64,000 nt of DNA from Thermoleophilaceae bacterium (lineage in GTDB: Bacteria; Actinomycetota; Thermoleophilia; Solirubrobacterales; Thermoleophilaceae). Location: positions 62,001 through 126,000 of the forward strand of contig DASUWY010000001.1 in assembly GCA_036378175.1 (NCBI GenBank). The letters run 5' to 3'. Positions 1-8,579 of this stretch are shown here, one piece after another (the stretch's first letter is position 1; every line of letters starts with the position of its first letter). The translations under genes and the position numbers were made by a program. The notes under the pieces are model-generated. The model was not told where the DNA came from, did not search any database, and worked only from the letters and a program-made list of their open reading frames with translations.

Positions 1-836
1 CCGAGACTCTCTCCGGACGTGTCCCAAAGCGCCTGCTCCACGACCTCTATGCGCCGGGCCAATTCCGGATTGAGTGAGAGATTGGCCCGCAGTATCGCCA
101 GGCTCTCCGGATCGAACTCAAACGTGTAGACCTTGCCCGTTGGCCCCACAAGGCTCGCGAAGTAGAGCGCGGTGTCGCCCCAGCATCCGCCCACGTCCAG
201 GACGACATCTCCTGGCCCCACGCCCACCCGCCGCCCGTCCTGCCCATAGCTGTACTGGTGGAGCAGGAACACGCTGACGACGTCCACGGAATGGCTGTGG
301 AGCGTTACCGGTGGTCCGCCGGGGACGGGGACGCGATAGAGCGATAGCGGCGAGAACCAGGGGTCCGACACCTCGAACGTGGCCGACTCGAGCCGTAGCT
401 CCCGGTCCACCTCAGCCTGCTTGGCGCGATACGCCGCCGAAGTCGTGCGGAGCGGCGCGTGATAGGGCCCGAGCACCCGGAGTTTGAGCAGGTCCAGCAG
501 GGCGCGTTTCGAAGCTTCATCGGCGAGCAGGTCGAGGGTGCAGTCGAAACCCTCTGAGAGCTCGGCGATCCGGGTCAGGTGCTCCGCGGCCACCCGTGGG
601 TCGAAGTGGCGACGGCTGAACCCGGCGCGGGCGGCGGTGCGCTCGATCAGGTCGCGTAGGTGCTCCCGTCCGGAGCGCGCCGCGCGGCGTGGCAGGGGCC
701 CGGACGCCGCGGCGATCCTGGTAGGTAGGCGCTGCTCGACCCCCGGGGCATAGCGGTGCGCATCTCCGAGCACCTCGCGGAGTAGCTGCTGATAGAGGCT
801 CGTGCGACGGGCCTCGAGCTGAGCCTGCTCGCTCAT
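1..836 (-). CDS. FkbM-family SAM-dependent methyltransferase, C-terminus cut by window edge
   Basis: The visible 278 codons start at ATG (834-836) and run off the left edge, so the C-terminus is missing. A SAM-binding motif I (VLDVGGCWGDTALYFA) lies near residues 205-220. It is followed by an acidic motif II loop (YTFEFDPESLAIL), the pattern of FkbM-type O-methyltransferases that methylate sugars or polyketides. The first 190 residues are helical, Arg/Glu-rich and not recognisable, which is longer than a bare FkbM domain. The gene lies 5 bp downstream of the acyltransferase stop on the same strand, so it probably belongs to the glycan locus and methylates a sugar hydroxyl. The substrate is inference. 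Confidence 0.75.
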   Translation of the reverse strand, partial: MSEQAQLEARRTSLYQQLLREVLGDAHRYAPGVEQRLPTRIAAASGPLPRRAARSGREHLRDLIERTAARAGFSRRHFDPRVAAEHLTRIAELSEGFDCTLDLLADEASKRALLDLLKLRVLGPYHAPLRTTSAAYRAKQAEVDRELRLESATFEVSDPWFSPLSLYRVPVPGGPPVTLHSHSVDVVSVFLLHQYSYGQDGRRVGVGPGDVVLDVGGCWGDTALYFASLVGPTGKVYTFEFDPESLAILRANLSLNPELARRIEVVEQALWDTSGESL

Positions 837-841
837 CGCCA

Positions 842-1528
842 TCAGCGCTGCGCCATGGCAGCATCTCTCAGCTGCTTGGGTTCTTGGCCGGGCGGACCGA
901 AGTAATCGATCGGGCGAGCCGGCGCGCCGACGGCCACTGTGTACGGCGGGATCGGCCTGGTGACCACCGCATTCGCCCCCACGAAGGCCCGCGTCCCCAC
1001 ATTCGCCATGATCGTGCACTTCGTGGTGATCACGGCATCGTCCTCAATGACGAGCGGGCTGAAGTCGTAGCCCTGCTCGAGCATCGGCCGCGTGATGTCC
1101 CGGAAGCGATGCTGGCCGTCCAGGAGGATCGTCGTCTGCCCGAAGTTGCACCGGTCGCCTATGTCGATCGTGGTGGAGCACTGGATCAGCACCGAGTAGG
1201 TGAAGACGCAGTCGGCGCCGATGGTCACGCGACCGCTGCCGGACACCTCGGCGCGGAAGTCGCGCCGGAACTCCACACGGTCGCCGACGATGAACGAGCC
1301 GCCGTGAGGAATGAAGAGGCTGAAGCCCTTCCCCAGATAGACGCCCTTGCCGAAGCGGACGGTGGCGTGCGGGTGACGAGCCAGCACCCACTTCTTGCGC
1401 AGCCAGGACATCAGGCGCGGCCCGTGGATGTATCCGATGCGCATCGGCAGCCAGCGAACGAAGCGCCGGACGCGCGCGGGTGTGGGGACCGTCAGCAAGC
1501 GCGACAGCGTCGAATGAGCGCCTCCCAT
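842..1528 (-). CDS. Hexapeptide-repeat (left-handed beta-helix) acyltransferase
   Basis: A 228-residue protein with repeated isoleucine-patch turns (VTIGADCVF, IDIGDRCNFG, FVGANAVVT). It ends with the typical acetyltransferase tail PIPPYTVAVGAPARPI. These features place it among the LbH O-acetyltransferases (WcaF/maltose acetyltransferase type) that use acetyl-CoA, and the trimer builds the active site. The frame stays open to 1609, but that would overlap the upstream glycosyltransferase, so the ATG at 1526-1528 was chosen; a GTG at 1556-1558 is possible. No clear Shine-Dalgarno sequence is seen. It likely decorates the glycan made by the neighbouring genes. Confidence 0.8.
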   Translation of the reverse strand: MGGAHSTLSRLLTVPTPARVRRFVRWLPMRIGYIHGPRLMSWLRKKWVLARHPHATVRFGKGVYLGKGFSLFIPHGGSFIVGDRVEFRRDFRAEVSGSGRVTIGADCVFTYSVLIQCSTTIDIGDRCNFGQTTILLDGQHRFRDITRPMLEQGYDFSPLVIEDDAVITTKCTIMANVGTRAFVGANAVVTRPIPPYTVAVGAPARPIDYFGPPGQEPKQLRDAAMAQR

Positions 1529-1566
1529 GGCGCGCCCAAAATAGACGATGGCCGGCACCCGCCGCG

Positions 1567-2496
1567 TCAGTCCCGCGGTGCTGTGACGAGCGGCCGCGAC
1601 GCGTTCCAAGCTTCCTCGAAAGCCGGTGCCAACCGCTGCAGGTAGTAGCGGTTGGCGCGCCGTTCGAACGCGCGGCGCAGCCGACGCGGCCTACGGGGGA
1701 TGCGGTCCACCAGCAGTGGATACAGCCTCGACGGGCGCGGCTCGGCCGCGGCCGCGGCGATGTGGCCGTGGAACCACGGCTTGAACCAGTCGTGCTTGGC
1801 GGCCATCAGCCGCTCGCCGGCGGCGTGGCTGCGGTAGCGACGCTCGAGCGTCCCCCAGTCGTACGGATGGAGGTGCTCGACGAGGGCATCACGCTCGTAG
1901 AGCAGCTTCATTCCCAATTGCCCGGCGCGCCAGCCGAAGTCGAGGTCCTCGTAGTCGTAGACGAAGTCAGGGTCGAACCCGCCAACGGCCAGGAAGAACT
2001 CGCGCTTGAGCGACACGTTCGAGGAGTAGAAGCGCGCCCACTGCGCGTCCACCGCGCCCTCCTCCTCGAGCTGGCGGTAGTCGAACATCGCGCAGGACCA
2101 GTCAATCCAGCGGTGCAGACGATCGCGCGGCACCGAGGGATGCCACACGATGCGGCCGAGGACCGCAACCTCGTCCGCGGGCTCGCTGCCGTGGCGTGCC
2201 AGATGCCGCGCCACGAACTCCGGCCCCGGAATCATGTCGTCACCGATGAAGAGCACGAGCGGGCGGTCGCTCGCGTTCACGCCGTGGTTGCGCGCGACGC
2301 CCGGGCCCGCATGCTCCTGCTGGAGGACCCTTACGCCCGGGAGCTCCGGTACGACGTCATCCACGCCGTCGACCACGACGATCGTCTCGAAGCCGCGGGC
2401 CGTCTGGCGCTCGAGCGCGCTGAGGGTGAGGCGCAGCTTGTCCCAGCGCTGCCGCGTGGGAATCACGATCGAGAGATCCTCAGCCGTCACGTTCAT
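1567..2496 (-). CDS. GT2 family glycosyltransferase
   Basis: A 309-residue GT-A fold enzyme. The N-terminus LSIVIPTRQRWDKLRLTL is the nucleotide-binding start of GT2 enzymes. LFIGDDM near residue 84 supplies the metal-binding acidic motif, and DYEDLDFGWRAGQLG near residue 190 holds the probable catalytic acidic pair. The start is set at ATG 2494-2496, since the extra ten codons upstream look unrelated. It transfers an activated sugar to a lipid-linked or growing glycan at the inner face of the membrane. It is divergent from the acyltransferase at 2557 with only 60 bp between, so that gap must hold promoters for both. Confidence 0.85.
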   Translation of the reverse strand: MNVTAEDLSIVIPTRQRWDKLRLTLSALERQTARGFETIVVVDGVDDVVPELPGVRVLQQEHAGPGVARNHGVNASDRPLVLFIGDDMIPGPEFVARHLARHGSEPADEVAVLGRIVWHPSVPRDRLHRWIDWSCAMFDYRQLEEEGAVDAQWARFYSSNVSLKREFFLAVGGFDPDFVYDYEDLDFGWRAGQLGMKLLYERDALVEHLHPYDWGTLERRYRSHAAGERLMAAKHDWFKPWFHGHIAAAAAEPRPSRLYPLLVDRIPRRPRRLRRAFERRANRYYLQRLAPAFEEAWNASRPLVTAPRD

Positions 2497-2556
2497 CGCA
2501 CTTGTCCGCCGCCCACCCGTCGCCACGTTACCGGCGGCGACTTAACATCCGCGCCG

Positions 2557-3174
2557 GTGAAGCGGCTGAGAACCCTGGCGAACCAGCCCATGAGGCGGGT
2601 GGAACTCGAGGCGCGCCTGATGCGGCCGTGGCGCACGCGTCGCTTCCACTCGTTCGGCGAAGGATCGATCCTCCATCGGCCGCTGTGGCTCTACGGCCCG
2701 CAGCAGATCGCGATCGGGAGCAACTCGCTGATCCTGCACAACGCCTGGCTGTCGGTGGAGAGCCCAGCTTGGTCGCAGCCCGCACCCGCGATCAGGATCG
2801 GCGACCGCGTGGGCATTCGACCCTGGTGCACGCTGTCGGCTTCCGCCGGGATCGTGCTCGAGGACGACGTGATCCTGGCCGCGTACTCGACCGTGATCGA
2901 TTCCGACCACACGTTCCGGGAGGGGCGGCCGAACGTGATGCACAACTCGCTCGACGTTGAGCCGATCCGAATCGGGCGCGGCACGTGGATCGCCGAGCGC
3001 GTGGCCGTCTTGAAGGGGTCGAACATCGGCGAGTGCTGCATCATCGGCGCGAACAGCGTGGTGAGAGGCGAGATCCCGGCCTACTCGATTGCGGCAGGCG
3101 CGCCCGCCCGGGTAATAGGCGAAGTGGAAGGTGTGGACGGGAGGGCCGAGGCGTTCGCCAACCGCCTCTACTGA
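2557..3174 (+). CDS. Hexapeptide-repeat acyltransferase (WcaF-like)
   Basis: A 205-residue left-handed beta-helix protein. The hexapeptide turns IAIGSNSLI, IRIGDRVGIR, IRIGRGTWI and GECCIIGANSVV are followed by the acetyltransferase signature IPAYSIAAGAPARVIGE. The conserved STVIDSDHTF segment near residue 113 carries the histidine typical of catalytic residues in xenobiotic/colanic-acid acetyltransferases. GTG 2557 is used as the start; ATG 2590 is an alternative, and neither has a strong ribosome site. The long upstream open frame (from 1480) is the shadow of the gene on the other strand. It probably acetylates a glycan residue. It is not closely similar to the acyltransferase at 842. Confidence 0.8.
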   Translation: MKRLRTLANQPMRRVELEARLMRPWRTRRFHSFGEGSILHRPLWLYGPQQIAIGSNSLILHNAWLSVESPAWSQPAPAIRIGDRVGIRPWCTLSASAGIVLEDDVILAAYSTVIDSDHTFREGRPNVMHNSLDVEPIRIGRGTWIAERVAVLKGSNIGECCIIGANSVVRGEIPAYSIAAGAPARVIGEVEGVDGRAEAFANRLY

Positions 3175-3224
3175 ACACGTAAAACGTCATATGCCCGCCC
3201 CGGAGGGCAACCGCAGGAGGCAAA

Positions 3225-4241
3225 ATGCGACTTGCCATACCCGGGGATCTTCTTCGGCGAAATCCGCCGAACAGGGGCGCGGGACGCATCTACCACAGCG
3301 TTCTGCCGCGCCTCGCTCAGATCGCTGACGTGCAGGTGCGCCCCGCAAGACAGGGGCTCCGAAGGTTGTGGCCGCGAGGCATCGACGTGTGGATCGATGG
3401 GGCGCACAGCGGTGCGGTCAGCCATCGGGAACCCACCATCGTGGTTGCCCACGGCGGCGAGTTCATGACGCACCCGGAAGCGTTCCCGGGCCTGCCGAGC
3501 GAGTACGTGGAGGGACTGCGCAAGAACACTCTGGCCGCGCTGGAGACGGCCGATCTGGTGGTGACTGGATCGGACCACACAAGGCGGGCGCTGATGGCGG
3601 GTGCGGGCGTGCCGGAAGACAAGGTGCTCGTCGTGCATCACGGCGTGGACACGACGGTCTTCAGGCCTGAGCTAGAGGGTGGCTCTGCTCTGGTGGCAGC
3701 TCGGCTCGGCGAGCGTCGGCCGTATGTCCTCTTCATAGGCGTGGACTCGCCGACAAAGAACCTCGGGGCGCTTCGCGCGGCGATGTCGGGCGTGGCCCGA
3801 GCGGGACTGCCGCACGTCTTGGTCATCGCGGGACCCCCGGTGCCTGCTCACACTGATCGAGGGGTGGAACGGTCAGCCACGGGGGAGACGCTGCTCTGGC
3901 TCGGCGCCGTTGACACGCCCACTGTCGCCATGCTCATGGCAGACGCCGCTTGCTTCTGCCTCCCGAGCCTCATGGAATCGTTCCCGCTGGTCGTGCTCGA
4001 GGCGCTCGCCTGCGGCACCCCGGTCGTGGTGTCGGATCGTGGCGGCATTCCGGAGATGGTGGGAGAGGCCGGGTGGCTGTGCGCACCGGACGCGAACGAG
4101 ATCGAACGCGGACTCGTCGCCGTCCTCCAGGACTCCACTCTCCGGACCCGCCTCGGCCGGGAGGGCCGAGAGCGGGCCGAGCAGTTCACCTGGGAGCGGA
4201 CCGCGCAGGGCTGGCTGCGGGCGGCAGAGTTGGCGGCCTAG
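3225..4241 (+). CDS. GT4 family glycosyltransferase
   Basis: A 338-residue GT-B enzyme. The N-domain contains VVAHGGEFM and LVVTGSDHTRRAL, the acceptor side with the conserved Ser after a linker strand. The C-domain starts near RPYVLFIGVDSPTKNL and has the EX7E donor-binding motif ESFPLVVLEALACGTPVV near residues 250-265. A strong ribosome site, AGGAGG at 3215-3220, sits 4 bases before the ATG, which fixes the start. The N-domain is short and begins directly with MRLAIPGDLLRRNPPNRGAG. It probably adds a hexose from a nucleotide sugar to the exopolysaccharide repeat unit; sugar and acceptor cannot be told from sequence. Confidence 0.87.
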   Translation: MRLAIPGDLLRRNPPNRGAGRIYHSVLPRLAQIADVQVRPARQGLRRLWPRGIDVWIDGAHSGAVSHREPTIVVAHGGEFMTHPEAFPGLPSEYVEGLRKNTLAALETADLVVTGSDHTRRALMAGAGVPEDKVLVVHHGVDTTVFRPELEGGSALVAARLGERRPYVLFIGVDSPTKNLGALRAAMSGVARAGLPHVLVIAGPPVPAHTDRGVERSATGETLLWLGAVDTPTVAMLMADAACFCLPSLMESFPLVVLEALACGTPVVVSDRGGIPEMVGEAGWLCAPDANEIERGLVAVLQDSTLRTRLGREGRERAEQFTWERTAQGWLRAAELAA

Positions 4242-4298
4242 CGCCGGAAGCGGCGGAACCGGCGCACCGCGATCAGACGCCCCGCTACCTTGCCGCCC

Positions 4299-5951
4299 GT
4301 GGGGTACGTGCGGTCTGAGCGCTTCTGGGACGAGAAGGCCCGGGAGAACGCGCTCTACTTCGTCGACAACGAGCTGGACTACGACAACCCGGACGTCGAT
4401 GGGTTCTGGCGGCGCGGCGAGGACGTGGTCGACCAGATGCTGGACAGCGTCGGGCTCTCCGTCGGACCGCACGACGAAGTGGTCGACATCGGCTGTGGCG
4501 TCGGCCGGCTCACACGCGCACTAGCCGGGCGCGCGGGCCACGTGTACGGGATCGACGTCTCGAGCGAGATGCTCGAGCTCGCCAAGCGGCACAACCTCGG
4601 GCTCGAGAACGTCGAGTGGCTCCACGGCGACGGCAGCAGCCTTGCTCCTCTCGCCGACGCCTCGGTGGATGGCTGCTTCTCGCACGTCGTCTTCCAGCAC
4701 ATCCCTGATCCTGAGATCACGCTGGAGTACGTGCGCGAGATGGGACGCGTGCTGCGCCCAGGCGGCTGGGCGCTGTTCCAGGTCTCCACCGATCCGAGCG
4801 TGCACCGGCAGCCGCGAACCTTGAAGAGCCGCGCCAAGACGCTGCTTGGCCGTGGCGACGAAAGCGCATGGTGGGGCTCGGCCCTGGACGTTGATGCCCT
4901 ACGTTCCGTCGCCAGGCAGGCGGGCCTCTCGATCGAGAAGCTGCTCGACCCCGGCTCGCAGTACACGACGGTCTTCGCCAGGCGCCTGCCCGTGCCCACG
5001 AGCAAGGTCGCCGTAGCAATCGTTTCGTGGAACACACGCCAACTGCTCGAGCGCTGTCTGCGCTCCCTTCAGCCGTACGCGGAGCGCGGGATTGCCGAGG
5101 TGTGGGTCGTGGACAACGCCTCGACCGACGGCTCACCCGAGCTCGTGAGCGAGCGATTCGGCTGGGTGCACCTGATCGCCTCTGAGGAGAACCTTGGTTT
5201 CGGGCGTGCGATCAACCTCGTGGCCGAACGGACCTCCACGCCATGGATCGCGCCGGCCAACGCGGACATCGCGCTGCGGCCTGGGGCCATCGAGGGATTG
5301 CTCGAGGCAGCCGAGCGCGACCCGGCCGCGGGCGCCCTCGCGCCCCGGCTCGTCCTGCCGAGCGGCGAGACCCAGCATTCGGTCTTCGCGTTCCCCACCA
5401 TCCCGTTCACCGCGATGCTCTCGGCGGGCGCGTTCCGGCTGAGCCGCAGGCTCGCGGACCGCTATGCGCTTCCCGGCCGGTGGAACAGTGAACGGGCACG
5501 CCGCGTGCCGTGGGCCGTGGCCGCGTTCCTGCTCGTCCGCCGTAGCGCATGGGATGAGATCGGGGGCTTTGACGAGCGTCAGTGGATGTACGCCGAGGAC
5601 GTGGACCTCGGTTGGCGGCTGAACCAGGCTGGGTGGGCGACGCGCTACGAGCCGAGCGCCGTGGTCGACCACGAGAACGGTGCGTCCACCAAGCAGCTCT
5701 TCGGACCGGAGCTCGCCCCGCACTGGCAGCGCAGCACGTACGGGTTCCTCGCGCGACGCCGCGGGGTGGCTTACACGTGGGCGATCGCGCTGCTGAGCCT
5801 TGCGGGTGCGCTGGTGAGGTATGCGCGAGCTGTCTACCGGGCCGCGCGGGACCCTCAGCGGTTCGCAGCCGAGCGCGGCGCATATGGCCGCTGGGTGCTC
5901 GTTCACGCGCACGCGCTCCGCGGCCGCGCCGCTCTCGAGCGGTTGCGCTAG
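4299..5951 (+). CDS. Bifunctional SAM methyltransferase - GT2 glycosyltransferase fusion
   Basis: A 550-residue two-domain protein. Residues 1-225 form a class I methyltransferase with motif I VVDIGCGVGRLTRALAG near residues 61-77, an acidic motif II (YGIDVSSEML) and the post-motif GRVLRPGGWALFQ. From about residue 233 a complete GT2 domain begins (VAVAIVSWNTRQLLERCL), with VVDNASTDGS, the acidic NADIAL position, and GFDERQWMYAEDVDLGW. The C-terminal 60 residues hold one likely membrane helix or amphipathic anchor. The start was set at GTG 4299; TTG 4290 and GTG 4308 are in frame. The fusion suggests sequential addition and methylation of one sugar, which is inference. Confidence 0.85.
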   Translation: MGYVRSERFWDEKARENALYFVDNELDYDNPDVDGFWRRGEDVVDQMLDSVGLSVGPHDEVVDIGCGVGRLTRALAGRAGHVYGIDVSSEMLELAKRHNLGLENVEWLHGDGSSLAPLADASVDGCFSHVVFQHIPDPEITLEYVREMGRVLRPGGWALFQVSTDPSVHRQPRTLKSRAKTLLGRGDESAWWGSALDVDALRSVARQAGLSIEKLLDPGSQYTTVFARRLPVPTSKVAVAIVSWNTRQLLERCLRSLQPYAERGIAEVWVVDNASTDGSPELVSERFGWVHLIASEENLGFGRAINLVAERTSTPWIAPANADIALRPGAIEGLLEAAERDPAAGALAPRLVLPSGETQHSVFAFPTIPFTAMLSAGAFRLSRRLADRYALPGRWNSERARRVPWAVAAFLLVRRSAWDEIGGFDERQWMYAEDVDLGWRLNQAGWATRYEPSAVVDHENGASTKQLFGPELAPHWQRSTYGFLARRRGVAYTWAIALLSLAGALVRYARAVYRAARDPQRFAAERGAYGRWVLVHAHALRGRAALERLR

Positions 5952-7336
5952 GCCCTGGCTGCGGCCAGCTCGTCGTAGAGCGCGTCCATCTCGTCCGCGT
6001 GGCGCGCGAGCGGCTTCACGATCGAGCCGTGGTTCTCTCGCAGGAAGCTGTTCATGCGGCCGATCTCCGCCGCGTTGTCGATCGCGCGGCGCATCAGTTC
6101 CGCCAGGCCCTCGGCGGAAAGCGAGCGGTTGAGCCAGCCTGTCTCTCCGTCGCGCACGTAGTCCACCATGCCGCCGATCGCGTTCGCTATCACCGGGATG
6201 CCTTTGGCGAGGAACTCGATTCCGGCGTAGCCGTAAGCCTCTTCCCAGATGGACGGCATGAGCCCCACGTCCACCTCGTCGAGAAGCGAGTCGAGTCCGC
6301 CGGGGGCAAACGAAGGACGCACCTCCACGCCGGCGAGCCCGGCGGCCTCGTCGCGCACAGCGCGATTCACGTGCCCGAAGACGAGGAGGCGGAAGCGCCC
6401 GGCTTGCGCCTCCGGGGCCAGCAGGCGTGCCGCGTCCAGCAGGAGGCGCGATCCCTTGGCCTCCGACTCGCCGCCGCCGAGCGTTGCGAATGTGACCTGC
6501 GATCGCTCCGAGTACGCCCGCGGCCGCAGCCGCTCGATGTGCTTGAGGGTGAGCTGCATCGTCACGAGCCTCCGAGGCTCCACGCCGAGCAGCTCGTAGA
6601 TCTCGGCCACCCGGCTGGACATCGCCACCACCCGATCCACTCCGTTCAGGCGCTCGACGTTCAGGTCGCGGCGACGTTGGAACGCGGCGGCGCTCGCCAC
6701 CTGCGGGGAATTGCGCGGCAGCCGCCGCGACAGCGCGCGCAGAACTCGCTCGCGCCGCTCGCTGGAAAGGCGCCCGAGCCGCCTGTCGATCTCGTACCGC
6801 AGCGTGCCCTCGTACAGGATCGCGGGATCGCGCGTGTCGGCCGCGACCGTGGCGACGCAGTCCTCGCCGATCTGCCGGTGCAGGCAGACCTTGCCGTTCG
6901 AGTCGAGCAACTTGAAGGTCGAGCAGAGAGGGAAGTAGTCCTGGAGGGTGAAGACCACGGGGAGTCCCGCCGCTCGGACGATCTCCAGGAGTGATGAGGG
7001 AAGGCCCGCCAGTTCGTGCACGTGCACGATGTCCGGCCGCACGCGAGCGAGCTCCTGTTCGAAGATCCGCTCGATATGGGGCTCCGCGAGCTCGAGTGCC
7101 GGCTGGCGACCGTGGTCGTAGAGCGGGGAGCCCACCACCTCGAGCATGTCCACCGCCTGGAGCCGCCAACGGCGGAGGCGCGGCCGCCGCATCCACGGGT
7201 AGTAGCGGCCGCTCAAGAAGTAGCTCACCTCGTGGCCACGGCTCGCCTGCTCGTGCATGAGGTCCTCGACATAGGCCACGAGCCCGCCGCGCCGCAGCGG
7301 CCGGAAGCCCGAGCCCACATGCAGGATCCGGCTCAA
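5948..7336 (-). CDS. GT4 family glycosyltransferase
   Basis: A 462-residue GT-B enzyme. It begins ILHVGSGFRPLRRGGLVAYV, the glycine-rich acceptor-side loop, and carries VDVGLMPSIWEEAYGYAGIE with the EX7E pair near residues 363-372. The middle section has several cysteines (PLCSTFKLL, KVCLHRQIGEDC), as in GT4 enzymes of glycan clusters annotated as cysteine-containing. The start is the TTG at 7334-7336, which overlaps the TGA of the upstream GT4 gene as TTGA, so the two are translationally coupled. The frame upstream of that codon is the neighbour's shadow. Its 3' end overlaps the stop of the convergent fusion gene by 4 bp. Confidence 0.85.
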   Translation of the reverse strand: MSRILHVGSGFRPLRRGGLVAYVEDLMHEQASRGHEVSYFLSGRYYPWMRRPRLRRWRLQAVDMLEVVGSPLYDHGRQPALELAEPHIERIFEQELARVRPDIVHVHELAGLPSSLLEIVRAAGLPVVFTLQDYFPLCSTFKLLDSNGKVCLHRQIGEDCVATVAADTRDPAILYEGTLRYEIDRRLGRLSSERRERVLRALSRRLPRNSPQVASAAAFQRRRDLNVERLNGVDRVVAMSSRVAEIYELLGVEPRRLVTMQLTLKHIERLRPRAYSERSQVTFATLGGGESEAKGSRLLLDAARLLAPEAQAGRFRLLVFGHVNRAVRDEAAGLAGVEVRPSFAPGGLDSLLDEVDVGLMPSIWEEAYGYAGIEFLAKGIPVIANAIGGMVDYVRDGETGWLNRSLSAEGLAELMRRAIDNAAEIGRMNSFLRENHGSIVKPLARHADEMDALYDELAAARA

Positions 7337-8553
7337 CCGGCCGCGGCGGCCGCCACCGCGCTGCGCGTCACCCCGGCCGCCTCCAGCACCGCGTGTTCGA
7401 CCGCCTCGTTGAACACCTGCTCGGTGTGAAGCGGGGCGGTGGCGAGCCCGCCCTCGCGCAGCCGCGCGCGCAGCGCCGGCTCGGCCGCAAGCCTGCGGAG
7501 CGCGGTGGCGAGGGCTTCGGCGGAGTCGGCCTCCACGAGCAGGCAGTTCTCGCCGTCGCGCAGGTACTCGCCGGACCCGCCGCGCCCGGTGGCCACCACC
7601 GGCCGGCCGCGAGCCATCGCCTCGAGCGGCACCAGGCCCCACGGCTCGGACCAGCGCACGGGGAACACCACCGCGTCGGCCGCCGCGTAGGCGCGGAGCA
7701 GCTCATCGCGCTCGAGCTGGCCGGCGAAGCTCACCCGGTCGTCCACTCCGAGCGCCGCCGCGCGCTCCGCGAGCCGCGCTTCCTCTTTCCTGTCCCAGCC
7801 GCCCGCCAGGTCGAGCGTCGCCTCCGAGGGCAGGTGCGCCAGCGCTTCCACCGCCACATCCACTCCCTTGCGAGGGTCGAGCCGGCCGACGTAGAGGAGG
7901 CGCCAACCCCACTCCTGCTCCGGCGCCGGGTCGAGATAGTCCTCGTGGATGCCGGAGTGCGCGACCTCCGTGCGCAGCGCCCCCAGCCCGGCGTTGAGCG
8001 CGTGGCGCCGCGTGAAGTCGCTGACGAAGACATAGGTGGCGGCGCGGGCGAAGTTCACGCTCGCCGGGATTCGCGCCACGCGCTCGGCAAGCGGCGCGAT
8101 CCTTCCGCGGCGCGGGCCGTAGACGGCGCTCAGCCACGGGTCCACCCAGCGCCCGTAGTCGAGCCACTCGTCGTGCACGAAGGCCACGGCGGGCAGGCTC
8201 TCCCGCCGCACCGACTCGAGCAGCGTGAGCGTGAGCCCGCCCATCGACCACCACGCCACCACGTCCGGGCGGAAATCGGCCAGATGGCGGTCAAGCACCC
8301 TGTGGTTGTGGCGCGCCATGCGAACGCGTGCCAGCGGTCCGAGCCGCTCGAACTCCCCGCCACGCAGATGCCAGCGAAGCTCGCGGTGCACGTCGTCCGA
8401 GTCGGGCTGCGCAGTGCCGGTGCGGGTGTCCGTGGTGAGCACGCGAACGTCATGCCCGCGGGCGCGCAGGTGCTCGACCGCCGACGCCCAGACGAGCTCG
8501 TACCCCCCGTAGTGGTGCGGGGGATACATGTTCCCCACCGTCAGGATCCGCAC
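7333..8553 (-). CDS. GT4 family glycosyltransferase
   Basis: A 406-residue GT-B glycosyltransferase. The N-terminus MRILTVGNMYPPHHYGGYEL is the standard GT4 start with the GG acceptor loop. RLLYVGRLDPRKGVDVAVEA opens the donor domain, and PVRWSEPWGLVPLEAMARG holds the EX7E motif near residues 300-308. It is first in a two-gene minus-strand operon with the GT4 at 5948. It is divergent from the GT2 gene at 8580, with only 26 bp between the start codons, so the promoters overlap the coding ends. The function is sugar transfer to the lipid-linked repeat unit; the sugar is unknown. Confidence 0.88.
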   Translation of the reverse strand: MRILTVGNMYPPHHYGGYELVWASAVEHLRARGHDVRVLTTDTRTGTAQPDSDDVHRELRWHLRGGEFERLGPLARVRMARHNHRVLDRHLADFRPDVVAWWSMGGLTLTLLESVRRESLPAVAFVHDEWLDYGRWVDPWLSAVYGPRRGRIAPLAERVARIPASVNFARAATYVFVSDFTRRHALNAGLGALRTEVAHSGIHEDYLDPAPEQEWGWRLLYVGRLDPRKGVDVAVEALAHLPSEATLDLAGGWDRKEEARLAERAAALGVDDRVSFAGQLERDELLRAYAAADAVVFPVRWSEPWGLVPLEAMARGRPVVATGRGGSGEYLRDGENCLLVEADSAEALATALRRLAAEPALRARLREGGLATAPLHTEQVFNEAVEHAVLEAAGVTRSAVAAAAAG

Positions 8554-8579
8554 GCGGCTGAGGATAAGGTTTGCGCGCC

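Noticed and set aside
1480..2556. N-terminal extension of the acyltransferase at 2557
   Set aside because: It is antisense to the GT2 at 1567 and shows no hexapeptide pattern. The real protein starts near 2557.
5133..7196. A 687-codon minus-strand frame
   Set aside because: It is antisense to the methyltransferase-GT2 fusion and out of frame with the GT4 gene at 5948. The translation is Arg/Ala/Pro low-complexity.
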